Shown piece by piece: positions 30,682 through 39,953 of a DNA stretch of 64,000 nt (positions are counted from its first letter, which is position 1; every line of letters begins with the position of its first letter). The notes under the pieces were generated by a model. It was not told where the DNA came from and did not search any database. It saw only the letters and a program-made list of their open reading frames with translations. This DNA is from Blastocatellia bacterium (GTDB taxonomy: Bacteria; Acidobacteriota; Blastocatellia; UBA7656): the NCBI GenBank assembly GCA_035275065.1, contig DATENM010000002.1, positions 1-64,000 of the forward strand, read 5' to 3'. The translations under genes and the position numbers were made by a program.

Positions 30682-31776
30682 CTACAGTGTTCGCGCCGCA
30701 AATGGCGTCGGGCTGTTCGTATTCAGCACCCGCGCGAACAATCTGGCAATGTAATCTACGACACTAATGAGCCGCTCGTACTCGATACGCGTCGGGCCGA
30801 CGACGCCGAGGCTGCCGACGCCGCCGCCGGCGACGTAAAAACATGGCGAGGCAATCACCGTGCAATCGCGCAAGTCGGCGGAGTCATTCTCGCTGCCGAT
30901 GCGCACGGCGACCGCCTGGCGGCAGGCACTGGTGATGCACTCGTTGAGTATGCGCACCATGCGGCTCTTCTCTTCAAACATCTTAAACAGCGCCCGCATG
31001 CGCTCGGCATCCGTAAAATCCGGCTTGGCGATAATGTTCGACGCGCCCTCGATGAAGACGTCCGGCTGATCGCCGTCTTGCAGCGATTGGCTGCACAAGA
31101 GCATGGCGTTGCGCAGCAACTGGTCATAAAGCGCCTTCTCTTCGCCCATGCGCCGCAGCAGCTCGTCGCGAATTTCATCAAGCGTCCAGCCGCGAAAATT
31201 CTCTGTCAAATAGCGACCCGTGCCATTCAACTCGGCCTGCGTGAAGTCGCCTTCGACGCGGATCAAGCGATCCTGCACGCGCCCTGCGCTCGACACCGTG
31301 ATGGCCAGAATGCGCCCATCCGGCAGCCGCACGAACTCGATGTGGTGCAGGATGTCACGGGCAATTGACGGCGAAATGACGATGCCGACATTGTCGGACA
31401 ACTGCGACAGCAGACGGCTCGTGCGCTCCATCAAGCGCTCAGGGCTGCGCAGCGTCTCTTCGTCGAGCAGGTAAGCGTTGATGCGCGCTGCTTCTGACTC
31501 GGTGAGCTGCGTCGAGCGAATCACATGGTCAACATAGAAGCGGTAACCTTTGTCGGTCGGCATGCGCCCGGCTGACGTATGCGGATGCGTCAGGTAGCCT
31601 TCGTCTTCAAGCTCGGCGCAGATGTTACGAATCGTCGCCGATGACAGACGCTCGCTCGACTGCTGCGCCAGCGACAGCGAACCGACCGGCTGACCCGTGG
31701 CGACGTGCGCCCGGACAATCGCCGCGAGAATCTCCTTCTTGCGGTGGTCGCTGTTGTGACCGCTTCTGCTTCTCAT
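30682..31776 (-). CDS. hrcA: Heat-inducible transcription repressor HrcA
   Basis: 364-aa repressor. The winged-helix N-terminus (KKEILAAIVRAHVATGQPVGS and LSSATIRNICAELEDEGYL) is followed by the strongly conserved PHTSAGRMPTDKGYRFYVD. The GAF-like and insertion domains complete the usual length. HrcA binds CIRCE (TTAGCACTC-N9-GAGTGCTAA), but I see no CIRCE in the 130 bases upstream, so its operator may be diverged or elsewhere. It is the first gene of the hrcA-grpE-dnaK-dnaJ operon. Confidence 0.94.
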   Translation of the reverse strand: MRSRSGHNSDHRKKEILAAIVRAHVATGQPVGSLSLAQQSSERLSSATIRNICAELEDEGYLTHPHTSAGRMPTDKGYRFYVDHVIRSTQLTESEAARINAYLLDEETLRSPERLMERTSRLLSQLSDNVGIVISPSIARDILHHIEFVRLPDGRILAITVSSAGRVQDRLIRVEGDFTQAELNGTGRYLTENFRGWTLDEIRDELLRRMGEEKALYDQLLRNAMLLCSQSLQDGDQPDVFIEGASNIIAKPDFTDAERMRALFKMFEEKSRMVRILNECITSACRQAVAVRIGSENDSADLRDCTVIASPCFYVAGGGVGSLGVVGPTRIEYERLISVVDYIARLFARVLNTNSPTPFAARTL

Positions 31777-31819
31777 AAGAGTCTAGCCAGGGGGCAAACC
31801 CGAACGGAATTTCACGGCT

Positions 31820-31848
31820 AACGTACCATCAATGCCCTACCCTGTCAA
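31820..31848 (-). promoter_or_regulatory. Promoter of the hrcA operon
   Basis: On the minus strand a perfect TTGACA (plus 31843-31848) and TACGTT (31820-31825) are 17 bases apart, 44 bases before the hrcA start. No CIRCE palindrome overlaps it. Confidence 0.7.
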
Positions 31849-31905
31849 TAATAATGCCCTGAGGCTTTGGTGCGGCGCAAGAGGGGCGCTCGCCCGGACG
31901 GGCGA

Positions 31906-32328
31906 TCAAAGTTGAATGGTGTTCGCGCCGCTCGCCGGGTCATAGCGGCGGCTGATCTCGCCGTCATAGACGCGCAGGAAAATCTCGACCGTCACCGACA
32001 CCACCGCTTGAAACAGGTGGCCGCCATAGACGCGCATCTCGCGGTCGCCGACCGTCGCGTGACAATGCACCACCGGCTCGCCATCCAGGCGCGCCAGATT
32101 GCCGATGGCCGACACCAGCTCCATCGAATCCGGGCCCAGCTCGCGGCGCAGATAGCTCTTGGTTTCCAGCGCAATGTAGCCGAGCACGACATCGCGCACC
32201 GCGCCGATAGCGGTAAACGAGGCTTCGCCGATGCGCTCGGCCTCGGCCAGCTTCCTGAGCGACGCGATCATCTCGTCGCCCGCGTCGAGCACCACCAGAA
32301 AGCCTGTCTCGTTGCGTCGTATCTTCAT
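31906..32328 (-). CDS. PPC (DUF296) domain protein
   Basis: 140-aa single PPC domain (plants and prokaryotes conserved), which forms trimers. MKIRRNETGFLVVLDAGDEM opens the domain and HCHATVGD followed by GGHLFQAVV is the diagnostic block, with His residues in the metal-binding position seen in archaeal and bacterial PPC structures. In plants the domain joins AT-hook DNA-binding proteins; in bacteria the role is unknown. The start at 32328 lies 13 bases after the stop of the lptD-like gene, so it is likely cotranscribed with it. The neighbourhood does not reveal function. Confidence 0.8.
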   Translation of the reverse strand: MKIRRNETGFLVVLDAGDEMIASLRKLAEAERIGEASFTAIGAVRDVVLGYIALETKSYLRRELGPDSMELVSAIGNLARLDGEPVVHCHATVGDREMRVYGGHLFQAVVSVTVEIFLRVYDGEISRRYDPASGANTIQL

Positions 32329-32341
32329 AACCCAGTGGCCG

Positions 32342-35300
32342 CTAGAAATCGTTGTTGTTGCCGAGGCGCTTCTTAGCCTTGCGGCTGGTGCCGGCGCCGC
32401 CGAACTGGTCTGTGCCAAGCGTGCCGAGACCGGCGAGCGTGAAGGTGAAGGAAAAGGCGCTCTCGTTTCTCAGGCCCGCCTTGAACGTGCCATAGTTGAA
32501 CTGCACGCCGCAACAGTCCCACGCATGGCCGACGTAACTGCGTGAGCGCAGCAGCCGGCCTTTCGAAACCTGCTCGGCACTCAGGAAGCGGTCGGTAAAA
32601 TCATAGCTGACGCGCGTGCCGCCATACCATCCGCGCAAGCCATCGCCGAACTCCACGCCGACATCCACGGCGTTGCCCGGAAAGGTTCCCGGCTCAAAGC
32701 TGTTCGGAGCGATCTCGATGCGCCGCGACAGGTAATAATCTGCCGACACCGCGAACTTCTCGGCGCGATAGCCGCCGCCGACAATCACATCGCGCACCGC
32801 CCCGTCTTCGGCGCCGACATCCATACGCAGGTCGGCATAGACGCTCGACAGCGGGCGGTAATGCACGGCGACGTTGACCGGCGAGAAGCTGCGCGCCCGC
32901 CCGCCGAAGGTAAACCCCGATAACGTGTTGATGGGGTAGAACTGATTGCGCTGGCCTTCGATGAGCGCGCCGCCGAAGGTGCGATCAATGAAATATTTTT
33001 GCGCCACCTTGACGGTCAGAAATTCATAAGCCTGCGCCGGGGCGTCTTCGTTGCTCGCCGCGCTTGGCGCCGGCGGCGCGTCCGCGTCTGCGGCGCTGGC
33101 GGCGTCATTGGCTGCGTCGGCGGCGTCGGCTTTGCTCCGCTTGTCGTTTGTGGTCTTGCCGCCATTAAAATCGTCGCGCCCGTCCGGCGCGTTGTTGCGC
33201 TGGGCGCGGGTCTCGCCGCCATGCGTCATTTCAGTTGACTGGCCGCGCTCAAGCTCAAGCCGCTTTGCCGTCGCGTCAGCCGTTTGCGCCGCCGCGTCCG
33301 TGGTGACGGGCGGTTTGTCAGGCGCGCTTTGATCGTCGGGCGCGCGGTTCTTCTTGTTCTTCTTGTTCGCCTTGTCGCGCTGGCCGGGGCCGACCGGCTT
33401 CATATCCGCTGCGACCGAGCGCCGCCGCTTGCCGCGCTTCTGATAGACATCCGCCGAGCTGCGCCGCGTGTAGAAGCGATTCACCATGCCGTATTCGAAC
33501 TCGTTGGTGTTGGCGACGGCGTCGCGTTCGTCGAAGCGGATGATGCGGTTGAACTCGTCGCCGACGCCGCGAATCAAGCGGTAGGTGAGCAGCGGCTCGA
33601 TCAAGTGCTTGAAGCGCGGCGAGCCATCGTCGTTGGTATAGGTCTTGGCGAGCGCCGGCGGGCGAATGTCTACGGCAAGCTCCGTGTAGTGACGCGACTG
33701 GCTGTCGTTGAGCACACGATTCTGCGTCCCCAGGTCGAACAAACGCACCAGCGGATCATAGGTCGTGCTGGTCGGGTCAAAGCGCTGGTCGGCGAGCGAC
33801 GTGGCGAAGCGGTCGGGGTCGAACGCCGGCACCGTCGGGTCGAGGCTGCTTGTGTAATATGTCTCACGAAAGCTCAAGCTCGGCGTGATGGCGATGCCGG
33901 CGATGGTCGCCAGCGCCACCGTCAGCCGTGGCTGAAAGTCAAAGCGCTGCACGGCAGCCGGCGTCGCCAGCACATCGCTGCTGTCAACGACCTCCTGGCG
34001 CTTGAGCGCGCCGAGGCTGGCGTCGAATGACAGGTAGATCGGCAGCGAGTCAAAGACGCGGCGCGGGTAAAAGGTCATATCGATCTGCGGCGCTTGTCGA
34101 ATGCGAATGTCAAAATTGCTGCCGCCGCCGACGTTGGCCGCATCGCGGCTCGGGCGAAAGAGCGTCGTCGTTTCGTTCTTCGCCAGGAAGTTGAAGCTGA
34201 AGTTCGGCGTGTTGTTGTAGGCGTAAAACGTCGATTCGCGGCGCGGGTCAATGATCTGACTGATGTCGTCGCTGAAGACCTGGCGGAATTGCAGATTTGT
34301 AACCAGAGACACATTGCCGACGGCGACCCACCCATGCGGCAAGTACTGCTGGCCTTCGCCGACAAACGCGGTGCCGCCCTGGCTCGGCCCGGCAGGCCCG
34401 AACAAGCGGTCTTTGACGGCAAAGATGCCGATCCGCATGTAAGAGCGCTCGTCGGTCTGGGCGCGAAACTCGGCCCCGAATCCGAGCCCGCGCTGCGTGT
34501 AGACATCCGTGCGGATCGTGATGTCGGCTGAATCGCCGAGGGTTTGATAGTAAGCCAGCTTCAGCGTCCGCCCCTTCTGCGTCGAGGTGCCGGTCGAAGG
34601 CAACAGGAATCCCGACTTGCGCTCTTTGCGCGTCGCCGGTATCCAGGCGTAGGGCAGCACGAATGCCGGCAGCGTCTTGATGTGAAAGACCGAGTTGTGC
34701 AGCGTGATGCGGTCGCCCATCTTCAATTCGGCGCGGCGCGCATGGAAGCCCCACTTGGGCACGACGTCTTCGCACGCCGTCACGTCCGCGTCATAAAGCT
34801 CGTACGTCGCCACGCCGGTCTTCTCGACGCGCGCCGCCGTGAAGAAGATGTATTCGCCGGTCTGCGTGCGGTTGGTAAAGCCTGTGGTCTCCCAGAAGGT
34901 GCCGCGCCGCGTCTTCCAGTTGATCTCGGCGCGGCGCGCGGTGACCCGCTGGTCGGCGCCCTGATCGAAGATGACGTTGCCTTCGGCGGTCATATCGCCG
35001 GTGGTGCCGTTGAAGATGACGTGGTCGGCCTGCAAGCGTATCTCGCCGAGCGTCGCGTTGACGTAGCCTTCATAGACGAACAGGTCGCCGGTCTTAGTCT
35101 GGTTGTCGGCGATGATCTCGACCGTATCACCGAACTCGGTGTTGATCTTCGGAGTGGCAGGCTTGTCGGCGGGCGGTGGCGTCGCCGCATCTTTGGGGGC
35201 GTCCTGCTGCTGGCGCTCGCGCCGCTCGCGCTTTTTCTCTTGCTTCGTCTGCTGATCTTCTGACTGCTGAGCGTCGGGCGGGCTCTGTGCGATCCGCACT

Positions 35301-35407
35301 CTGCCGAGGCCCGGCAAGGCGTCGGCGGCCTGCGCGGAGGCCGCGCCGACAGCGGCCATCAGCAACCCGCACAGCGCGGCGGCAAACACCTTTGACAAAC
35401 ACTTCAT
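32342..35407 (-). CDS. lptD: LptD/OstA-like outer-membrane LPS assembly protein with low-complexity insert
   Basis: 1021-aa outer-membrane protein that would insert LPS, or a related glycolipid, into the outer leaflet. The signal peptide (KVFAAALCGLLMAAVG) is followed by a charged Gln/Lys/Arg linker, then an OstA-type beta-jellyroll (IIADNQTKTGDLFVYEGYVN, RLQADHVIFNGTTGDMTAEG) and the LptD barrel (LPAFVLPYAWIPATRKERKSGFLLPS is the conserved lead block). It ends in Phe. Unusually, about 130 residues near 660-800 are Asp/Ala/Lys-rich and without strands, inside the barrel. LptE was not found. A GT83-like glycosyltransferase is divergent next door. Confidence 0.82.
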   Translation of the reverse strand: MKCLSKVFAAALCGLLMAAVGAASAQAADALPGLGRVRIAQSPPDAQQSEDQQTKQEKKRERRERQQQDAPKDAATPPPADKPATPKINTEFGDTVEIIADNQTKTGDLFVYEGYVNATLGEIRLQADHVIFNGTTGDMTAEGNVIFDQGADQRVTARRAEINWKTRRGTFWETTGFTNRTQTGEYIFFTAARVEKTGVATYELYDADVTACEDVVPKWGFHARRAELKMGDRITLHNSVFHIKTLPAFVLPYAWIPATRKERKSGFLLPSTGTSTQKGRTLKLAYYQTLGDSADITIRTDVYTQRGLGFGAEFRAQTDERSYMRIGIFAVKDRLFGPAGPSQGGTAFVGEGQQYLPHGWVAVGNVSLVTNLQFRQVFSDDISQIIDPRRESTFYAYNNTPNFSFNFLAKNETTTLFRPSRDAANVGGGSNFDIRIRQAPQIDMTFYPRRVFDSLPIYLSFDASLGALKRQEVVDSSDVLATPAAVQRFDFQPRLTVALATIAGIAITPSLSFRETYYTSSLDPTVPAFDPDRFATSLADQRFDPTSTTYDPLVRLFDLGTQNRVLNDSQSRHYTELAVDIRPPALAKTYTNDDGSPRFKHLIEPLLTYRLIRGVGDEFNRIIRFDERDAVANTNEFEYGMVNRFYTRRSSADVYQKRGKRRRSVAADMKPVGPGQRDKANKKNKKNRAPDDQSAPDKPPVTTDAAAQTADATAKRLELERGQSTEMTHGGETRAQRNNAPDGRDDFNGGKTTNDKRSKADAADAANDAASAADADAPPAPSAASNEDAPAQAYEFLTVKVAQKYFIDRTFGGALIEGQRNQFYPINTLSGFTFGGRARSFSPVNVAVHYRPLSSVYADLRMDVGAEDGAVRDVIVGGGYRAEKFAVSADYYLSRRIEIAPNSFEPGTFPGNAVDVGVEFGDGLRGWYGGTRVSYDFTDRFLSAEQVSKGRLLRSRSYVGHAWDCCGVQFNYGTFKAGLRNESAFSFTFTLAGLGTLGTDQFGGAGTSRKAKKRLGNNNDF

Positions 35408-35610
35408 GAGAATTGAACCGGCCCCGATTTTTTGCACGGATGAATGGCGAGTCTAGCACGCGATTCATCGCAGCGGCAATCGGCGTCGCCGCGGCGCGCG
35501 CCGTTTCGTGAACCGCGCGGCGTGTGGTAAAAGCATAGCGGGTAAGCACCAGACGAAATGGAAGCCGTGGTGTTGCCAGGCAGCGGGCCCGCCTGTAGCT
35601 TGAAGGGATA

Positions 35611-37308
35611 ATGACGACGGCGCTTCAGGAAATTCAAGAGGAAGAAAACTCGACGGCCGCTGTCACGCGCCGCCGGCGGCACGGCTTGGCGCTGGCGGCG
35701 CTGCTCGGCATGGTGGCTATCGCCTTCTTTTTCGGGCTCGGACAATTGTCGCTGCTCGGCCCCGACGAGCCGCGCTTTGCCGAAGTCGCGCGCGAGATGT
35801 TCACCACCGGCGATTACATCACGCCGCGCGTCGCCGGCGCGCCGGCTTTCGATAAGCCGGCGTTGCTCTACTGGGCCATTGCCGGCGCGTTCCGCTTGTT
35901 TGGCGTCAATGAGTTTGCGGCGCGATTGCCATCGGCGCTGGCGGCGCTCGCCTGCGTGGCGTTCCTTTATCACGCCGTTGCTCGAACCCTATCCGCGCGG
36001 CTCGCATGGGTCATCGCCGCGACGCTGGCGACGAACGTCTTCTTCATCGGCTTTTCGCGCGCCGTCATCATGGACATGACGTTTACGGCGACGGTCGCCG
36101 TGGCGCTGCTGAGCATCTATCTTTGCGCGATGAGCGTGGGGCGCGAGCGGCTGTTTTACTGGCTGATCGCCGCCGCCGCCGCGGGATTGTCGGTGCTGGC
36201 GAAAGGGCTGATCGGCATCCTGCTGATTGCCGGCATCGCGATCATCGCCTACGGCCTGACGCGCCGGCCTCAAGCGTTGGGCTGGCGCGCATGGGCCGCA
36301 GGCTTTGTAATTTTCATCGCCGTCGTGTCGCTGTGGTATGTGCCGGTGACGATTACCAACGGCCATGCCTTTGTAGACGATTTCATCATCAAGCATCACT
36401 TCCGGCGCTTCCTGACGAACCGCTATCAGCACCCGCAGCCCTTCTGGTTTTTTCCGGCGGTGACGCTTGCGGGGCTGCTGCCGTGGACATTTTTTCTGCT
36501 ACCGGCAATGACGCGGCTGCGACGTATCAAGCCGCGCAGCGGCGAACGTCAAGACGCGCTGCTGACGCTGGCGTGGGCATGGCTGCTCGCGCCGCTGATC
36601 TTTTTTTCGATCTCGCAATCGAAGCTGCCGAGCTACATCCTGCCGGCGTTCCCGGCGCTGGCCATCATCGTCGGAGTCGAGATCGAGCGCTTCTGGCGCG
36701 GCGCGCGCGACCGTTTGCTTCAGGTCGCCGCGTGGCTGACGGCGGCAAGCGCCATCGCCTTAAGCATCGCCCTGCCGGTCTATCTGCGACGAGAGGCGCT
36801 GCTCGGCTTTGACTCCCATGCAATCTTTTACGTCGCGCCGCTGATGCTGGCGCTGCTGACAGCGACGGCAATGGCCATTGGCAAGCGGCGCGCAGTAGTG
36901 ATTGGCGCATCCGTAACCCTCCTGAGCTTAGTAGTCGGGGCTACAATCTCACTGCTGCCGCATTTGAACGAGACGGAAGGACTGAAGCGGCTGTCGCTCG
37001 CGGTCGCCGCTGAGTTGCGACCCGGCGAGAAGATGACGTTTTATCAGAACAAGAATTATGCGCCGGTCTTTTATGGCGCGGGGCGCGCTGTCACCAGCCC
37101 TGAGCGCGGCGAAGGCTTGAACTCGTTCGAGCTTCGGGAAGTCGTCGCGGCGCTCGCAAGCGAGGCCAGCTTGATCGTCATCACCACGGCGGGCAATCAA
37201 TCGGTGTTTACGAACAATCCGCGGTTTGATGCCGAGTTGATCGGCCAGCAAGGCAATCATCGAGCCTTGCGTGTGCGGCTGGCTCAACCTGACAACGCAT
37301 CTGAATGA
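35611..37308 (+). CDS. ArnT-like membrane glycosyltransferase (GT39/GT83 family)
   Basis: 565-aa polytopic enzyme that transfers a sugar from a polyprenyl-phosphate donor. LGPDEPRFAEVAREM near residue 50 is the conserved first periplasmic loop with the catalytic Asp-Glu pair; FDKPALLYWAIAGAFRLFG is the second family block. About 12 membrane helices are seen, and the C-terminal 120 residues form a soluble domain (PGEKMTFYQNKNYAPVFYG). AAGGGA precedes the ATG. ArnT adds aminoarabinose to lipid A; with lptD next door a role in modifying the outer-leaflet glycolipid is plausible, but the acceptor is not proven. Confidence 0.85.
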   Translation: MTTALQEIQEEENSTAAVTRRRRHGLALAALLGMVAIAFFFGLGQLSLLGPDEPRFAEVAREMFTTGDYITPRVAGAPAFDKPALLYWAIAGAFRLFGVNEFAARLPSALAALACVAFLYHAVARTLSARLAWVIAATLATNVFFIGFSRAVIMDMTFTATVAVALLSIYLCAMSVGRERLFYWLIAAAAAGLSVLAKGLIGILLIAGIAIIAYGLTRRPQALGWRAWAAGFVIFIAVVSLWYVPVTITNGHAFVDDFIIKHHFRRFLTNRYQHPQPFWFFPAVTLAGLLPWTFFLLPAMTRLRRIKPRSGERQDALLTLAWAWLLAPLIFFSISQSKLPSYILPAFPALAIIVGVEIERFWRGARDRLLQVAAWLTAASAIALSIALPVYLRREALLGFDSHAIFYVAPLMLALLTATAMAIGKRRAVVIGASVTLLSLVVGATISLLPHLNETEGLKRLSLAVAAELRPGEKMTFYQNKNYAPVFYGAGRAVTSPERGEGLNSFELREVVAALASEASLIVITTAGNQSVFTNNPRFDAELIGQQGNHRALRVRLAQPDNASE

Positions 37309-37310
37309 GC

Positions 37311-37344
37311 CATGTGGCTCAAGCAAACCGCCTTGCGCCACATG
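37311..37344. repeat. CATGTGGC palindrome with TGTGGCGCAA family sequence
   Basis: Arms CATGTGGC (37311-37318) and GCCACATG (37337-37344). The reverse complement of 37321-37342 matches 13420-13441 at 21 of 22 bases. It lies just before the ribosome site of the nucleotidyltransferase gene. Confidence 0.6.
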
Positions 37345-37361
37345 GCAAGAGGAGAATTCGC

Positions 37362-38123
37362 ATGGCCGAAACGCAGAACGCCGCGGCGCTCGCGGCACTC
37401 GAAGCGCCGCCAGAGATTCGCGCCGCCATCGCACGGCTCGGCGACGACCTGGCGCGGGCGGCGGGAACGAACCTCGCCGGCCTGATCCTTTATGGCGGGC
37501 TGGCGCGCGGCCGCTATCGCCCCGGCAAAAGCGACATCAACATCGTCGTCTTGCTTAACGACACGCAGGCATCGGCGCTCGCGGCAATCGCCCCCACCTT
37601 GCGCGCCGCGTGGCGCGCCTGGCGCGTCGAGCCGTTCGTCATTCGGCCTGCTGAAGTCGCGCGGCTCTCTGTAACCTTTCCGACAAAACTGCTCGACATC
37701 GCGCGGCATCACCTGGTGCTGGCGGGCGCCAATCCCTTTGCCGACATTCAAGTGTCACGCCAGCAGATCCGCTTGCGCATCGAACAGGGCCTGCGCAACA
37801 GCGAGCTGCGCTTGCGGCGGCGTTATCTTTCTATCTTTGACGACACGCAATCGCTGGCGACGACGCTTGCCGAGGTGGCCGCGTCGCTCAAGGTCGACTT
37901 CGCCGCGATGTTACAACTGGCGAATCGAGACGCGCCGTCAGAAGCGACTTCCGCAGCCGTCTTAGAGGCTGCCGCCGAGGCGTTTGATCTTGACCGCGCG
38001 ACGCTGGCGCGCATCGCCGCGTTGCGCCGCGAAGCCGATCCGTCTGATGATCTGCCGGCGCTCTACGACCGCGCGCTTGCGGTGATCGCTCGCGCCGCGG
38101 AGATTGTTTCAGCGATGGAGTGA
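37362..38123 (+). CDS. Nucleotidyltransferase-fold protein
   Basis: 253-aa protein with a minimal nucleotidyltransferase core at about 35-75: the motif GGLARGRYRPGKSDINIVVLL (the usual GS-x-G-x-SDID form) has Gly for Ser and Asn for the second Asp, so one metal ligand is altered and activity may be weak. The C-terminal part is helical. AGGAG is 7 bases before the ATG. It ends 5 bases before the next gene's ATG, whose ribosome site overlaps this stop codon, so the two are translationally coupled. Whether it belongs to the DUF692 cassette functionally is open. Confidence 0.75.
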   Translation: MAETQNAAALAALEAPPEIRAAIARLGDDLARAAGTNLAGLILYGGLARGRYRPGKSDINIVVLLNDTQASALAAIAPTLRAAWRAWRVEPFVIRPAEVARLSVTFPTKLLDIARHHLVLAGANPFADIQVSRQQIRLRIEQGLRNSELRLRRRYLSIFDDTQSLATTLAEVAASLKVDFAAMLQLANRDAPSEATSAAVLEAAAEAFDLDRATLARIAALRREADPSDDLPALYDRALAVIARAAEIVSAME

Positions 38124-38128
38124 ACGCC

Positions 38129-39043
38129 ATGATGGTGCTACTTCAAATCAACCCGCTCGACATGCCCGGCCCGCAATTCCTGAAGCTCTACGTTGTCTTG
38201 ATGATTGTCGCGGCCATCCTTGCGCGGCTGCTCAAGCGGGCGCTCGTCAGCCCGCGCTGGTCAGACCAGCGCCACATCAATCTCGATCCGTACGAAGCGG
38301 CCTACCTGCGCGGCGGCGCGCGACAGGCGATTGACGCCGCCATCGCCATGCTGGCGCAGCGGCAGTTGCTTAAAGTGTCACGCTCGGCGCACACGGTTTC
38401 GACGAGCGGGCCGCTGCCGGCGGGCGCGCATTGGTTTGAGCAGGCCGTGCATCACACCATCTCGCCGACCAGCGCGCGGCAGATCAACGACATTCGCTCG
38501 TCGTCACTGTTGACGCCGCATACAGACCGCCTCGCCTCGCAGTTGCAGCAATGGGGCTTGATTCCCGGCCACCAGCACTGGATCACAGCGCGCACGGTTT
38601 CAGGGTTGCTGATGCTGGCGGTGCTGTTGCTCGGCGTCGTCAAAGTTTTCGTCGGCGTCTCGCGCAACCGGCCCGTCGGGTTCTTGGTTTTCCTCTGCAT
38701 CGTCACAGGGATCATCACGCTGGTCGTGATCAACTCGCGACCGGCGCGCACGCGGCTGGGCGATCAGGCGCTGACCCAGCTTCGCGGTGAAAGCGCCGCC
38801 TTGCAGATGGCGGCGCGCACGCGGCCCGAACGGTTGGCGAGCGGCGATGTGGCGCTGGCCATCGGCTTATTCGGTATCGAGGCGCTGGCCTTCACCAATG
38901 ACTCGTGGTCGGACTTGAAAGCCGCCTTGCGACCGCCGGTCTCCACGGGCGGCAGTTCTTCGAGCAGCGGCTGCGGCAGCAGTTGTGGCAGTAGCAGTTG
39001 CGGCGGTGGCTGCGGCGGCGGTTGCGGCGGCTGCGGCGGATGA
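38129..39043 (+). CDS. TIGR04222-like membrane protein with Cys/Gly/Ser-rich C-terminal tail
   Basis: 304-aa protein. It has a short N-terminal membrane segment (LKLYVVLMIVAAILARLL), a soluble part with DPYEAAYLRGGARQAIDAAI near 50-70, two helices near 155-205 (LMLAVLLLGVVKVFV, LVFLCIVTGIITLVVI), and a cytoplasmic stretch ending WSDLKAALRP. The final 33 residues are almost only Gly, Ser and six Cys. This layout fits the TIGR04222 domain family. The next gene encodes a DUF692/MNIO enzyme, a class that oxidatively modifies Cys of peptide substrates, so the tail is a candidate substrate. GGAG overlaps the preceding stop. The start at 38129 is favoured over a GTG at 38120. Confidence 0.8.
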   Translation: MMVLLQINPLDMPGPQFLKLYVVLMIVAAILARLLKRALVSPRWSDQRHINLDPYEAAYLRGGARQAIDAAIAMLAQRQLLKVSRSAHTVSTSGPLPAGAHWFEQAVHHTISPTSARQINDIRSSSLLTPHTDRLASQLQQWGLIPGHQHWITARTVSGLLMLAVLLLGVVKVFVGVSRNRPVGFLVFLCIVTGIITLVVINSRPARTRLGDQALTQLRGESAALQMAARTRPERLASGDVALAIGLFGIEALAFTNDSWSDLKAALRPPVSTGGSSSSSGCGSSCGSSSCGGGCGGGCGGCGG

Positions 39044-39077
39044 ACCCGGCAAACGCAGCTTTGTAGCGCAGCGTACA

Positions 39078-39953
39078 ATGAATCCTCAAACGCAACTTTC
39101 TAAAATCGGCATCGGCTGGCGGCCAGAGCTGGCGTTGATGATCGAGCGCGACCCGCAGATCGATTTCATCGAGGTCGTTGCCGAAAACATCTCGCCCGAC
39201 GACATCCCGCGTCCGCTCCTGAACCTTAAAGAGCGCGGCGCGACGATCATCCCGCACGGCACCGGCCTGTCGCTCGGCTCGGCTGAACCGCTCGACCTAA
39301 AACGACTCGCGCATCTGGCGCGGCTCGCCGAAAGGCTCGGCTCTCCCTTCGTCAGCGAGCACGTCGCTTTTGTGCGCGCCGCCGGACGCGATAGCGGCCA
39401 CCTGTTGCCGCTGCCGCGCACCCGTGCCGCGCTCGACGTGCTTGCCGAAAACATCCTTGAAGCTCAAGCCGCGCTGCCCGTGCCGCTCGCCTTAGAAAAC
39501 ATCGCCACGCTGTTCGAGTGGCCCGGCGCGGAAATGAGTGAAGCGGCATTCATCACCGCCGCGCTCGAACGGACCAACGCGCGGCTGCTGCTCGACGTAG
39601 CCAACCTCTATGCCAACGCGCGCAATCACGGTTGGGATGCGGCGGCTTATCTTGATGGCCTGCCGCTCGGGCGGCTGGCTTATGTTCACATTGCCGGCGG
39701 CGTCGCGCACCATCGGCTCTACCACGACACGCACGCGCACCCGACGCCGCGGGGGGCGCTCGCGCTGCTCGAACAGCTCAGCGCCCGCGCTCACTTGCCC
39801 GTGGTGTTGCTCGAACGCGACGACCACTTTCCCGTGGAGGCCGAGCTGCGCGCCGAGCTTGACGCCATCGCAGCGGCCATCGAGCGCGGCGCACAACGGC
39901 GCTCATCGCCGCGCGCCGCCTTATTGCCGCAAACCATGAATGGCCATGTCTGA
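39078..39953 (+). CDS. DUF692 multinuclear iron-dependent oxidase (MNIO, MbnB/BufB/TglH-like)
   Basis: 291-aa cytosolic TIM-barrel enzyme. The metal ligands of the family are visible: HGTGLSLG near residue 61, SEHVAF near 93, ALENIATLF near 137, LLLDVANLYANARNHG near 172-187, YVHIAGG near 204, and DTHAHPTP near 218, then LLERDDHFP near 253. MNIO enzymes use two or three irons and oxygen to convert Cys to oxazolone/thioamide, thiooxazole or related groups, or to excise a carbon. The immediate neighbour with a Cys-rich tail is the likely substrate. The start at 39078 avoids an Ala-rich reading from the upstream gene. The gene overlaps its downstream partner. Confidence 0.88.
   Translation: MNPQTQLSKIGIGWRPELALMIERDPQIDFIEVVAENISPDDIPRPLLNLKERGATIIPHGTGLSLGSAEPLDLKRLAHLARLAERLGSPFVSEHVAFVRAAGRDSGHLLPLPRTRAALDVLAENILEAQAALPVPLALENIATLFEWPGAEMSEAAFITAALERTNARLLLDVANLYANARNHGWDAAAYLDGLPLGRLAYVHIAGGVAHHRLYHDTHAHPTPRGALALLEQLSARAHLPVVLLERDDHFPVEAELRAELDAIAAAIERGAQRRSSPRAALLPQTMNGHV

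Noticed and set aside
31777..31905. CIRCE operator before hrcA
   Set aside because: No TTAGCACTC-N9-GAGTGCTAA-like palindrome was found on either strand despite a good promoter.
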